From Collinsella aerofaciens (lineage in GTDB: Bacteria > Actinomycetota > Coriobacteriia > Coriobacteriales > Coriobacteriaceae), in contig NZ_WQPK01000014.1 in assembly GCF_018785265.1 (NCBI RefSeq), forward strand, positions 1 to 64,000: a stretch of 64,000 bases of DNA. Direction: 5' to 3'. Below, piece by piece: positions 43,793 through 52,046 of this stretch. The translations under genes and the position numbers were made by a program. Each line of letters opens with the position of its first letter. The first letter of the stretch is position 1. The notes below the pieces were generated by a model, which was not told the DNA's origin, did no database searches, and worked only from the letters and a program-made list of their open reading frames with translations.

Positions 43793-43811
43793 AAAATTAG
43801 AGCGCTATAGT
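43784..43811 (+). promoter_or_regulatory. Promoter of the beta-glucoside PTS operon
   Basis: TTTACT (43784-43789) and TATAGT (43806-43811) are spaced by 16 nt within an unusually AT-rich stretch. Transcription would start near 43818, leaving a leader of about 160 nt that contains the palindrome at 43855-43944. Confidence 0.6.
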
Positions 43812-43854
43812 TTAAGCAACGAACGGAATCCTTCCGCAGAACAGGATCGACCGT

Positions 43855-43944
43855 TTGGGGACGGTTTTGTTTTGGCGGGTTGGATATCGGTATGACCGGT
43901 GCGCGCCCGCGCCGGATAACCTGCCAAAGCAAACCCGTCTCCAA
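43855..43944. repeat. Palindromic GGGGACGG element in the leader of the PTS operon
   Basis: TTGGGGACGGTTTTGTTTTG at 43855 onward pairs with the segment 43918-43944 over 27 nt with five mismatches. A small inner stem is around CCGGTGCGCG. The half sequence AACCTGCCAAA-CAAACC recurs at 47795-47815. It lies between the promoter and the GH1 start codon and could affect expression of the operon. Confidence 0.7.
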
Positions 43945-43978
43945 CCGAAAGCTCTAGAACACGAAAGCGAGGACTTTG

Positions 43979-45379
43979 ATGGCACAGTATCAGCTGCCCA
44001 ACGACTTCTTCTTTGGCGCTGCTATGTCCGGCCCGCAGACTGAGGGTCAGTGGAACCAGGGCGGCAAGCTCGAGAACCTGTGGGACACCTGGTCCATCCA
44101 GGATCTGGGTTCGTTCTACAACTGTGTTGGCTCTTATGCCGGCAATGACTTTATGGCCAAGTACCAGGAAGACTTTCGCATTTTGAAGGACTTGGGCCTG
44201 AATACCTATCGCACTTCCATCCAGTGGAGCCGTCTGCTCGATGCCGACGGCAACCTTAATGAGGAGGGCGCTGCGTGGTATCACGAGCTGTTCCGCGCCT
44301 CTCGCGAGGCCGGCCTGGAGCCGTTTGTCAACTTGTACCACTTTGACATGCCCACCTATCTCTTTAACCGTGGCGGCTGGGAGAGCCGTGAGGTCGTCGA
44401 GGCTTACGCGCATTACGCTGACGTCGCCTTCCACGAGTTTGGCCAGGAGATTAAGTACTGGTTCACCTTTAACGAGCCCATCGTCGAGCCCGAGCAGCGC
44501 TATCAAGAGGGCGTGTGGTTCCCGCAACTCCACGACTTCAACCGCGCTCGCACCGTGCAGTATCACATCTCGCTGGCACACGCGCTGGCCGTGGCCAACT
44601 ATCGTCGCGCCTATGACGAGGGCGCTATTCGCGCCGATGCCAAGATCGGCATGATCAACTGCTTTACCCCGGTCTACACCAAACAGAACCCCAGCGAGGC
44701 AGACCTCGAGGCCGTGCGTATGACCAGCGGCATCAACAATCGCTGGTGGCTCGACCTTATTACCAAGGGCGAGCTTCCCGCCGACGTGCTCGACAGCCTG
44801 GCCGAGGGCGGCGTTAAGCTCCCGTTCCGTGCCGGCGACCAAGAGATTCTCAAGCAGGGTGTTGTCGACTGGCTCGGCTGCAACTACTACCACCCCACGC
44901 GTGTTCAGGCGCCGGCGAGCAAGGTCGACCAGTACGGCCTGCCGCACTTTGCCGACGAGTACGTGTGGCCCGACGCCGTTATGAACGAGAGCCGCGGCTG
45001 GGAGATCTACCCGCAGGGCCTCTACGACTTTGGCATGGACTGCGCCAAGAACTACCCCGATCTTGAGTGGTTCGTTTCCGAGAACGGCATTGGCATCATG
45101 GACGAATACAAGAACCGTGACGCCGAAGGAACCATCCAGGACGACTACCGCGTCGACTTTGTACGCCAGCACCTGGAGTGGGTTGCCAAGGCAATCGCCG
45201 AGGGCGCCAAGTGTCGCGGATACCATTATTGGGCCGTCATCGATAACTGGTCTTGGGCCAATGCCTTTAAGAATCGCTATGGCTTTGTCGAGGTCGATCT
45301 GATGGATGGCTACAAGCGCCGTCTTAAGAAGTCGGCGGCCTGGCTCAAACAGGTCGCCACGACCCACGTGGTTGATTAG
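43979..45379 (+). CDS. Glycoside hydrolase family 1 (6-phospho-beta-glucosidase/galactosidase)
   Basis: The 466-residue barrel enzyme cleaves beta-glucosides, most likely 6-phosphorylated by the adjacent PTS. GH1 features are FFFGAAMSGPQTEGQW at the start, the acid/base glutamate E166 in FTFNEPIV, the nucleophile E368 in FVSENGIG and the substrate-binding GYHYWAVIDNWSW. ATG 43979 follows GCGAGGAC; TTG 43976 is in frame. It is the first gene of the operon with IIC, IIB and IIA; the next gene starts 120 nt downstream behind GGAG. Confidence 0.93.
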   Translation: MAQYQLPNDFFFGAAMSGPQTEGQWNQGGKLENLWDTWSIQDLGSFYNCVGSYAGNDFMAKYQEDFRILKDLGLNTYRTSIQWSRLLDADGNLNEEGAAWYHELFRASREAGLEPFVNLYHFDMPTYLFNRGGWESREVVEAYAHYADVAFHEFGQEIKYWFTFNEPIVEPEQRYQEGVWFPQLHDFNRARTVQYHISLAHALAVANYRRAYDEGAIRADAKIGMINCFTPVYTKQNPSEADLEAVRMTSGINNRWWLDLITKGELPADVLDSLAEGGVKLPFRAGDQEILKQGVVDWLGCNYYHPTRVQAPASKVDQYGLPHFADEYVWPDAVMNESRGWEIYPQGLYDFGMDCAKNYPDLEWFVSENGIGIMDEYKNRDAEGTIQDDYRVDFVRQHLEWVAKAIAEGAKCRGYHYWAVIDNWSWANAFKNRYGFVEVDLMDGYKRRLKKSAAWLKQVATTHVVD

Positions 45380-45499
45380 CGACCGGGCGAACGCCCAGAC
45401 CGCGCGCCGCCGCGCGCAACACATGGCACATCTGGTGGCAGAGGGCGACAGACCACCGTGCGCATAGGAAAAGGCCGGATTTGAAAGTTAGGAGCAATC

Positions 45500-46843
45500 A
45501 TGGCCAGTGACAACGGAAAGAGCTTCCTCGACAAGTTTGCCGAGGTCTCTGCGAAGGTGGGAAACCAGGTTCACCTGCGTTCCCTGCGAGACGCCTTCGC
45601 GACCATCACGCCGCTCTATATCCTTGCGGGTATCGCGGTTCTTATTAACAACGTCGTGTTCCCTCTGTTCCCGCTCGATGCGGCGGGCCTTGCCAACCTT
45701 CAGACGTGGGGCTCGGCAATTACGCTGGGCACCCTCAACGTCTCTGCCATTATCTTGGCCGGATTGATTGGCTACAGCCTCGCCAAGAACAAGCGTTTCG
45801 ATAACCCGCTCGCTTGCGTGGTCGTCGCCATCTCTGCCTTCGTCATCATGATGCCGCAGCAGATTACCGCCTCGCTTGCCGCCACGAGCCCGCTGCTCAC
45901 CGACAAGATCACCTCCGCCGAGGTTACGGGCGCCCTTTCGACTGCCAACACCGGCACTAACGGTCTGTTCTCGGCCATTATCATCGCTCTGCTCTCCGTC
46001 TCGCTCTTCATCAAGATCTCTGGCGTCGAGAAGCTCAAGGTTAAGCTGGGCGAGGGCGTGCCTCCCGCGGTCTCCAACTCCTTCAACGTCATGATCCCGA
46101 TGCTGCTCAACCTCGCGATCTTCGCTCTTGCCGCAGCCCTGCTCGCCGTGTGCGCCGGCACCGATCTGTGCGCCATCATCTCCACGTGCATCTCCAACCC
46201 GCTCAAGAACATCATGAACGCCGGTCCGTGGGCTGTTATCCTCATCTACACCCTTGCCAACCTGCTGTTCTGCGTCGGTATTCACCAGTCCACCATCTCT
46301 GGCGCTACCGTCGAGCCGATCCTGACCATGCTCATCGTCGACAACATGGCTACCTTTGCCGCCGGTGGCACCATCCAGCCCGATCACTACATGAACATGC
46401 AGATCGTTAACAGCTTCGCCCTCATCGGCGGCTCGGGCTGCACCCTCATGCTTCTGCTCGACACGCTCCTGTTCTCCAAGAACAAGGCTTCCGAGACCGT
46501 TTCCAAGATGGCTATCCTGCCTGGTCTGTTCAACATCAACGAGCCGGTTATCTACGGTTACCCCATCGTGTACAACCTGCCGCTCATGATCCCGTTTGTT
46601 CTTCTTCCCGACCTGTTCATCGGCATCACCTATGGCCTTACCTGCGCAGGCATCATCAGCCCCTGCATCGCCCAGGTGCCCTGGACCATGCCTCCCGTCA
46701 TCAATGCCCTGCTCGCTACGGGCTTTGACTGGCGCGCCGGCGTGTGGCAGGCTCTCGAGATTGTCATTGGCATGGCCGTCTACCTGCCCTTTATGAAGAT
46801 TTCCGAGAAGGCAATCGCCAAGCAGGAGGCTCTCGCCGAGTAG
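45500..46843 (+). CDS. PTS EIIC, lactose/cellobiose family
   Basis: The 447-residue membrane permease has about ten hydrophobic segments, starting with TITPLYILAGIAVLINNVV. FCVGIHQSTISGATVEPIL and the highly conserved FNINEPVIYGYPIVYN identify the cellobiose/diacetylchitobiose-type EIIC. It moves the sugar during phosphorylation by IIB. GTTAGGAGC precedes ATG 45500. IIB and IIA follow as separate small genes, the usual split form of this PTS family. Confidence 0.93.
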   Translation: MASDNGKSFLDKFAEVSAKVGNQVHLRSLRDAFATITPLYILAGIAVLINNVVFPLFPLDAAGLANLQTWGSAITLGTLNVSAIILAGLIGYSLAKNKRFDNPLACVVVAISAFVIMMPQQITASLAATSPLLTDKITSAEVTGALSTANTGTNGLFSAIIIALLSVSLFIKISGVEKLKVKLGEGVPPAVSNSFNVMIPMLLNLAIFALAAALLAVCAGTDLCAIISTCISNPLKNIMNAGPWAVILIYTLANLLFCVGIHQSTISGATVEPILTMLIVDNMATFAAGGTIQPDHYMNMQIVNSFALIGGSGCTLMLLLDTLLFSKNKASETVSKMAILPGLFNINEPVIYGYPIVYNLPLMIPFVLLPDLFIGITYGLTCAGIISPCIAQVPWTMPPVINALLATGFDWRAGVWQALEIVIGMAVYLPFMKISEKAIAKQEALAE

Positions 46844-46872
46844 AACGCCTAACGTTCGTCCCTTTCACCTTT

Positions 46873-46903
46873 GCGGGCACCGGTACGTGGTGTCAGTGCC
46901 CGC
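46873..46903 (+). terminator. Hairpin between IIC and IIB genes
   Basis: GCGGGCAC (46873-46880) pairs with GTGCCCGC (46896-46903) around a 15 nt loop. A TCTCTCTTCT stretch rather than a T-run follows, so read-through into the IIB gene is likely; it may lower or stabilise part of the operon mRNA. Confidence 0.5.
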
Positions 46904-47001
46904 ATCTCTCTTCTGCGTAAGGGCGCAGAAAGAGGGCACAATAACCGCAAGGAATACAACCAGTCGTCGTCTGCGCGCCGCGCAGTTATAAGGAGGAAAC
47001 C

Positions 47002-47304
47002 ATGAAGAAGATCATGCTCTGCTGCAATGCCGGTATGTCCACGAGCCTGCTGGTCCAGAAGATGCAGGCCGAGGTTGCAAACCGTGGTCTGGATATCGAG
47101 ATCGAGGCTCGTCCCATGAACGAGGCCCACGATCACCTGGACGAGTGCGACATGTTGCTGCTTGGCCCGCAGATCGGCTACACCAAGGGTGACTTTGAGA
47201 AGGAGGCCGCCGGCCGTTTTCCGGTCGAGGTCATCAACATGGTCGACTACGGCCGCATGAACGCTGCCGGCATCATTGACCACTGCGTCAGCGTGATGGG
47301 CTAG
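47002..47304 (+). CDS. PTS EIIB, lactose/cellobiose family
   Basis: The 100-residue protein begins MKKIMLCCNAGMSTSLLV, the phosphocysteine loop of ChbB/CelA-type IIB, with C8 as phospho-acceptor. MLLLGPQIGYT and the C-terminal YGRMNAAGIIDHC are also characteristic. It carries phosphate from IIA to the sugar at IIC (45500-46843). AAGGAGG precedes ATG 47002. IIA starts 9 nt after its stop. Confidence 0.94.
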   Translation: MKKIMLCCNAGMSTSLLVQKMQAEVANRGLDIEIEARPMNEAHDHLDECDMLLLGPQIGYTKGDFEKEAAGRFPVEVINMVDYGRMNAAGIIDHCVSVMG

Positions 47305-47313
47305 GTGCTCCGC

Positions 47314-47646
47314 ATGGAGGATATGAACGAACTGCAGATGACCTGCTTCGAGATCATCAGCTACGTCGGTACCGCCAAGAGCATGTACATCAATGCCGTG
47401 CAAAAGGCCAAGGAGGGCGATTTTGACGCCGCCGAGGAGCTTATCAAGCAGGGCGACGAGGCCTATAACGGTGGCCACGATGTTCACATGGGGCTTCTGA
47501 AGAAAGAGGCCAACGGCGAGCGTAACGGCGAGGCCCCGTTGATTCTGCTGCATGCCGAGGACCAGATGGCCGGTACCGAGACCATGCGCGTCATGGCGAC
47601 GGAGCTCATCGAGGTTCACAAGCAGCTGCAGGCACTTAAGGCCTAG
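47314..47646 (+). CDS. PTS EIIA, lactose/cellobiose family
   Basis: The roughly 110-residue helical protein matches ChbA/CelC-type IIA: MTCFEIISYVGTAKSMYINAVQKA, then GDFDAAEELIKQGDEAYNGGHDVH and ILLHAEDQMAGTETM, in which the His is the phosphorylation site. The start is uncertain: ATG 47314 has TAGG 8 nt upstream, while ATG 47323 has GGAGG only 2 nt away and GTG 47305 directly follows the IIB stop. A terminator 58 nt after the stop closes the operon. Confidence 0.92.
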   Translation: MEDMNELQMTCFEIISYVGTAKSMYINAVQKAKEGDFDAAEELIKQGDEAYNGGHDVHMGLLKKEANGERNGEAPLILLHAEDQMAGTETMRVMATELIEVHKQLQALKA

Positions 47647-47704
47647 TCGGCGTTATCGCCGCGAAGGACCGTGCGGTCCGACAGACAACATAGTCCCTTT
47701 GACG

Positions 47705-47742
47705 GGCGCCGGGAGTCTCCGCCTCCCGGCGCCTTTATTTTT
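47705..47742 (+). terminator. Intrinsic terminator of the beta-glucoside PTS operon
   Basis: GGCGCCGGGAG (47705-47715) pairs perfectly with CTCCCGGCGCC (47723-47733). TTTATTTTT follows. Confidence 0.85.
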
Positions 47743-47774
47743 GGGGATGGTCTTGCGCGGCCTGTTGAGCGGCC

Positions 47775-47824
47775 ATTTGCGTTTCCCCAGTTAAAACCTG
47801 CCAAAACAAACCTGTCCCTTTTTG
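47775..47824. repeat. Half element related to the 43855 palindrome
   Basis: AACCTGCCAAAACAAACC-TGTCCC at 47795-47818 repeats the right arm of the 43855-43944 element (AACCTGCCAAAGCAAACC-CGTCTCC). A second GTTTCCCCAG is at 47780-47789. No full-length pairing arm is present, so this is a partial copy. It precedes the ROK kinase gene. Confidence 0.6.
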
Positions 47825-47887
47825 GTAAGTTTTTGCCTTGGGAGCGGTACCATACAGGCAATGTTTAAACGAGAAAGGTGGGCTCCC

Positions 47888-48841
47888 ATGGAACCTAAGC
47901 AGTACTACATCGGCATTGACGTCGGCGGCACTTCGGTTAAGGAGGGTCTGTTCGACGAGGACGGCAACCTGCTGGCCAAGGCCAGCGTTCCCACGCCTCC
48001 CATCGTTGACGCTGCGGGCTTTGCCGCGGTGACCGAGGCTATCGACCAGGTGGTCGCCAAGGCCCAGATTCCGCGCGCCTTTGTGGCGGGTATTGGCCTG
48101 GCCGTTCCGTGCCCCATCCCGGCATCGGGCGATGCCAAGGTCAAGGCCAACATTGCCATTAACCTGCCCGAGCTGAGAGTCGCCATTCAGGAGCACTGCC
48201 CCGACGCGGTCGTTAAGTACGAGAACGATGCCAACGCCGCCGCCATGGGCGAGGCCTGGCTCGGCTCTGCCAAGGGTGTACAGAACGTGGTGATGGTCAC
48301 CATCGGTACCGGCGTGGGCGGCGGCGTTATCGTCAACGGCGACGTGGTGTCGGGCGTTGTGGGTGCCGGCGGCGAGATCGGCCACATGTGCCTGAATCCG
48401 GCTGAGGAGCGCACCTGCGGCTGCGGCGGCCATGGCCACCTGGAGCAGTATTCCAGCGCCACCGGTGTGGTGAGCAACTACCTTGCCGAGTGCAAGAAGG
48501 CGGGCGTCGAGCCCATCGAGCTCACCGGCCCCTCAGATTCCAAGGACGTGTTCCAGGCCTGCCGCGAGGGCGACAAGCTTGCGCTGGCCGCGGCCGATAC
48601 CATGGCCGACTATCTCGGTCGCGCCCTGGCGCTTATCGCCAACGTGGTCGACCCCGAGATGTTCCTGATCGGCGGCGGCGCCTCCGCCTCGGCCGATGTC
48701 TACCTCGACAAGGCTCGCGAGTACTTCCAGCGCTACGCGCTTTCCGCCTCGCGCGAGACGCCCATTAAGGTCGCTTCGCTCGGCAACGACGCCGGCATCA
48801 TCGGCGCCGCCTACGTAGCTCTGCGCGCCGCTGGCAAATAG
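47888..48841 (+). CDS. ROK-family sugar kinase (glucokinase-like)
   Basis: The 317-residue protein has YYIGIDVGGTSVKEGLFD (ATP phosphate loop), IGLAVPCPI, YENDANAAAMGEAWLG, VMVTIGTGVGGGVIV and a zinc region CGCGGHGHLEQYSSATG. The usual ROK motif is CxCGxxGCxE; here the third Cys position is His. It ends with FLIGGGASAS. Glucose released inside the cell by the GH1 enzyme would be phosphorylated by such a kinase, which fits the place after the PTS operon, though a terminator separates them. GAAAGGTGG precedes ATG 47888. Confidence 0.88.
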   Translation: MEPKQYYIGIDVGGTSVKEGLFDEDGNLLAKASVPTPPIVDAAGFAAVTEAIDQVVAKAQIPRAFVAGIGLAVPCPIPASGDAKVKANIAINLPELRVAIQEHCPDAVVKYENDANAAAMGEAWLGSAKGVQNVVMVTIGTGVGGGVIVNGDVVSGVVGAGGEIGHMCLNPAEERTCGCGGHGHLEQYSSATGVVSNYLAECKKAGVEPIELTGPSDSKDVFQACREGDKLALAAADTMADYLGRALALIANVVDPEMFLIGGGASASADVYLDKAREYFQRYALSASRETPIKVASLGNDAGIIGAAYVALRAAGK

Positions 48842-48903
48842 CTGGTGCAGGGGGGCGGGTTACTTTGCACCAACATGGTGCAAAAGGGACAGCCTTGGCC
48901 CCC
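48842..48903. repeat. Small palindromic element with GGGACAG core
   Basis: TTTGCACC (48864-48871) and GGTGCAAA (48877-48884) form a perfect 8 bp stem, and GGTGCAGGGGGG at 48843 repeats half of it. AAAAGGGACAGCC follows at 48882. The arrangement (pairing box next to GGGACAG) is like the other GGGAC elements. Confidence 0.5.
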
Positions 48904-49006
48904 ATACCTGCCCCAAAATATGCCGTGGCTCTTCCGTCTGCGAAGGCTCGGCATCGGCGTGCTACCATAGCTACGTCTAAGTACACATATCAAGTGGAGG
49001 ATATCC

Positions 49007-49930
49007 ATGGCAAACGTTCTTGTCTTTGGTCACCAGAACCCCGATAACGACGCCATCATGAGCGCCGTCGTTCTGTCCCAGCTGCTCAACCAGGTTGAGT
49101 ATGCCGGCAACACCTATGAGGCCTGCGCCCTGGGCCAGCTTCCGGCCGAGTCCGCCAAGCTGCTCGCCGACGCCGGCATCGCCGAGCCCCGCGTGATCGA
49201 GTCCGTCGAGGCCGGTCAGCTCGTCGTCCTCACTGACCACAACGAGTCCGCCCAGTCCGTTGCCGGTCTTAAGGACGCCACAGTCTTTGGTGTCGTCGAC
49301 CATCACCGCATCGGCGACTTCGAGACCGCCGGCCCGCTGCACTACATCTGCCTGCCCTGGGGCTCCAGCTGCACCATCGTCACCAAGCTCGCCGGCGTGC
49401 TCGGCGTTGAGCTTTCCGACGTTCAGGCCAAGCTGCTGCTCTCGGCCATGATGACCGACACGCTCATGCTCAAGAGCCCCACCACCACCGATGTCGACCG
49501 CGCCGTCGCCGCCAAGCTCGGCGAGCAGGTGGGCGTCGACCCGGTCAAGTTTGGCATGGAAGTCTTCCTCACCCGTCCGTCCGGCTCCTTCACCGCAGCC
49601 GAGATGGTCGGCAACGACATCAAGATGTTCGAGCCTGCCGGCAAGAAGCTGCTCATCGGCCAGTACGAGACTGTCGACAAGACCCGCGCACTCGGCATGA
49701 TCGACGAGATTCGCGAGGCCATGCGCGCCTACGCCGCCGAGAAGGGTGCCGACGGCATCGTCCTGTGCATTACCGACATCATGGAGGAGGGCTCGCAGGT
49801 TTTGCTCGAGGGCGAGACCGAGGCCGCTCAGAAGGGCCTGGGCATTGCCGACGAGCACGACGGCGTCTGGATGCCGGGCGTCCTCTCCCGTAAGAAGCAG
49901 GTCGCAGCCCCCATCATGGCCGCCTGCTAG
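49007..49930 (+). CDS. ppaC: Manganese-dependent inorganic pyrophosphatase
   Basis: The 307-residue DHH-family II pyrophosphatase hydrolyses PPi. It has VFGHQNPDNDAIMSA (metal ligands), LTDHNESAQS, VVDHHRIGDF (DHH motif), WGSSCTIV and the C-terminal DHHA2-like MPGVLSRKKQVAAPI with the substrate-binding Arg/Lys. No CBS regulatory insertion is present. GTGGAGG precedes ATG 49007. A strong terminator follows. Confidence 0.96.
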   Translation: MANVLVFGHQNPDNDAIMSAVVLSQLLNQVEYAGNTYEACALGQLPAESAKLLADAGIAEPRVIESVEAGQLVVLTDHNESAQSVAGLKDATVFGVVDHHRIGDFETAGPLHYICLPWGSSCTIVTKLAGVLGVELSDVQAKLLLSAMMTDTLMLKSPTTTDVDRAVAAKLGEQVGVDPVKFGMEVFLTRPSGSFTAAEMVGNDIKMFEPAGKKLLIGQYETVDKTRALGMIDEIREAMRAYAAEKGADGIVLCITDIMEEGSQVLLEGETEAAQKGLGIADEHDGVWMPGVLSRKKQVAAPIMAAC

Positions 49931-49949
49931 GTTTAGTTGACCAAACGCC

Positions 49950-49988
49950 ACGACCGGATCGCGGACGCCCCGCGCTCCGGTCGTTTTT
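49950..49988 (+). terminator. Intrinsic terminator after ppaC
   Basis: ACGACCGGA (49950-49958) pairs with TCCGGTCGT (49976-49984), with GCG/CGC pairs inside. Six T residues follow. Confidence 0.85.
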
Positions 49989-50197
49989 TGTGCACGTCGC
50001 CGCGTCGTCTCCTGGACAGGCGTGCCCGTGCCGTTGAGCAAATAATGTTCAACCTGTGGTTCCGCTTTTCGGTCACGCCTGCGTGCTTGTCGTGCAGGGT
50101 AGGCTAGATGCAAGCGTAATACGTTAGAGCGCGGCGCCGCCACTTGGGCGGGCCGTGCTTTTTTAAGACGGGAGCTTTCCCGTGAAAGGAGCCGCCC

Positions 50198-51556
50198 ATG
50201 GCAGCAACTGAGCAGCTGTTCAACGTTCGTGAGCGCAAGCGTTTTGAGCGCCACGACATCTGGGAGCGCATCGCCGAGAACGGCACGATTTCCGCCGCCG
50301 TCATGGTCTTCGCCGCCATCGCCGCCGTCATTTGCGCCAATACCGATGCCTACGAGGCCATCCATCACTTTTTGGAGACCCCGCTGTATGTGGGCCTGGG
50401 CAACCTTACGGCCGGTCTCACCGTTGAGCTTTTCGTCAACGACTTCCTCATGGCGATTTTCTTTTTGCTGGTGGGCATTGAGCTTAAGTACGAGATGACG
50501 GTCGGCGAGCTCAAAAACCCGCGCCAGGCTATGCTTCCCATGCTGGCGGCCGTGGGCGGTGTCGTCGTTCCCGCCTGCATCTATCTGATCTTTAACCATG
50601 CCGGCGCGCACAACGGCTGGGCCATTCCCATGGCAACCGATATTGCCTTTGCGCTGGGCGTGCTGTCGCTTTTGGGTAATCGCGTGCCCAACGGCGTGCG
50701 CGTGTTCTTCTCGACGCTCGCCATCGCCGACGACCTCATCTCCATCGCCGCCATCGCTATCTTCTACGGTCAGAGCCCCAATCCGTTTTGGTTGGGCGCC
50801 GCCGCGCTTGTGACCTGCGCGCTCGTGTGGCTCAACAAGACTCAGCATTACCGCCTTGCCCCGTATTCGGTACTGGGTCTGCTGTTGTGGTTCTGCATGT
50901 TCAAGAGCGGCGTACATGCTACGCTTGCTGGCGTCATCTTGGCCTTTACCATCCCGGCCAAGTGCGGCGTCAAGCTCGACAGCCTTACCGATTGGTTGGG
51001 CGAGTGCCTGCCGCTGCTCGATGATCGCTACGATGACGAGGCACACATCCTGGGCCAGCATGACTTTACCGTCTCGACCACCAAGGTCGAGCGCGTCATG
51101 CACCGCGTGACTCCGCCGCTCATCCGCATAGAGCGTCTGATCTCCACGCCGGTCAACTTTGTGATCCTGCCGATCTTTGCGTTCGTGAACGCACAGGTTC
51201 GCCTAGTGGGCGTGGACATGAGCACGCTACTCACCGACCCGGTGACGCTCGGCGTGTACTTTGGCATGCTGCTGGGCAAGCCGATCGGTATCTTTGGCAT
51301 GACGTTTGCCCTGGTCAAGCTCAAGGCTTGCCAGTTGCCGCGTAATGTCAACTGGCACATGATTGCTGGTGTGGGCATTCTGGGCGGCATCGGCTTTACC
51401 ATGTCGATTCTCATCAGCGGCCTTGCCTTCCCGACGGCTGAGTTTGAGGTTCTGGCCGCCAAGGCCGCCATTCTCGCTGGCTCTGTCACCGCGGCCGTAC
51501 TTGGCATGATCTACATGAGTGTGATCTGCAAGCATCCCGCGCCCAAGGACGAGTAA
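50198..51556 (+). CDS. nhaA: Na+/H+ antiporter NhaA
   Basis: The 452-residue inner-membrane antiporter extrudes Na+ in exchange for protons. About twelve helices are seen. Key features are NDFLMAIFFLLVGIELKYEM, MATDIAFALGVLSLLG, and the paired ion-binding aspartates D178-D179 in LAIADDLISIAAIAIFYG, followed by KPIGIFGMTFA and GIGFTMSILI. GAAAGGAG precedes ATG 50198. The 267 nt upstream contain only the ppaC terminator and GC-rich sequence. A perfect terminator follows. Confidence 0.95.
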   Translation: MAATEQLFNVRERKRFERHDIWERIAENGTISAAVMVFAAIAAVICANTDAYEAIHHFLETPLYVGLGNLTAGLTVELFVNDFLMAIFFLLVGIELKYEMTVGELKNPRQAMLPMLAAVGGVVVPACIYLIFNHAGAHNGWAIPMATDIAFALGVLSLLGNRVPNGVRVFFSTLAIADDLISIAAIAIFYGQSPNPFWLGAAALVTCALVWLNKTQHYRLAPYSVLGLLLWFCMFKSGVHATLAGVILAFTIPAKCGVKLDSLTDWLGECLPLLDDRYDDEAHILGQHDFTVSTTKVERVMHRVTPPLIRIERLISTPVNFVILPIFAFVNAQVRLVGVDMSTLLTDPVTLGVYFGMLLGKPIGIFGMTFALVKLKACQLPRNVNWHMIAGVGILGGIGFTMSILISGLAFPTAEFEVLAAKAAILAGSVTAAVLGMIYMSVICKHPAPKDE

Positions 51557-51573
51557 GAGCATATACAAGTTTG

Positions 51574-51611
51574 AAAACGCCGCCTGTGAACACCATCACA
51601 GGCGGCGTTTT
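51574..51611. terminator. Perfect 16 bp terminator between nhaA and a convergent gene
   Basis: AAAACGCCGCCTGTGA (51574-51589) pairs perfectly with 51596-51611 around ACACCA. A-run and T-run on the two sides allow action in both directions, serving nhaA (plus) and the small gene at 51643 (minus). Confidence 0.88.
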
Positions 51612-51641
51612 AGTCATTGGGGGCGTTCTTAAATGACTGGG
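51612..51641. repeat. Short GGGGGCGTTC element with pairing ends
   Basis: AGTCATT (51612-51618) and AATGACT (51632-51638) flank GGGGGCGTTCTTA. The order (box, GGGGGCGTTCTTAA, inverted box, TGGG) matches the divergent family C unit at 25771-25820. It abuts the nhaA terminator. Confidence 0.5.
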
Positions 51642-51642
51642 T

Positions 51643-51897
51643 TTATTCCACGGTGCCGTAGATGGCGCCCCAGCCGTGGGCGGCCAAGGCGGAGTTGAGC
51701 TGGTCGCAAAGTGACTGGCGGTCGTAATAGCCGGGCGGCAAAAGGTTCACGATTTCCATGAGATCGGGTGCCAGGTCCAAGATTTCGGCCTGTACGATCA
51801 GATCCAGGCGGTCGATGGCGTGGCGGTCGTAAAACAGCCCGTCGACCAGGCGCTGCAGGTCGCCGAATTCCTCGGCCTGGAACGATCCGTACTCCAT
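51643..51897 (-). CDS. Small acidic protein, unknown function
   Basis: The 84-residue protein (MEYGSFQAEEFGDLQRL at the start; DRLDLIVQAEILDLAPDLMEIV in the middle; LPPGYYDRQSLCDQLNSALAAHGWG near the end) is predicted helical and cytoplasmic. GGAGG lies 6 nt upstream of ATG 51897, a strong site that favours this start over the longer frame from 51948. I do not recognise the family. It may be a lineage-specific small protein. Confidence 0.65.
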   Translation of the reverse strand: MEYGSFQAEEFGDLQRLVDGLFYDRHAIDRLDLIVQAEILDLAPDLMEIVNLLPPGYYDRQSLCDQLNSALAAHGWGAIYGTVE

Positions 51898-52046
51898 AGT
51901 GCCTCCTTGGGCGCTCCACGCCGGCATGCGCGGCGATTTGTAATTCATTGCGATGGACTTAATCTATCACGGCTTCATACCGTTGCGGCGGTGGCGGTCT
52001 ATACTTAGACGAACTGCAACGTACCGCTTCGTGAAAGGTCGCACCC

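Noticed and set aside
48977-51103. 708-residue open frame on the minus strand opposite ppaC and nhaA
   Set aside because: It lies antisense to two well-identified genes. Its translation is a low-complexity mix typical of GC-rich shadow frames and shows no domain.
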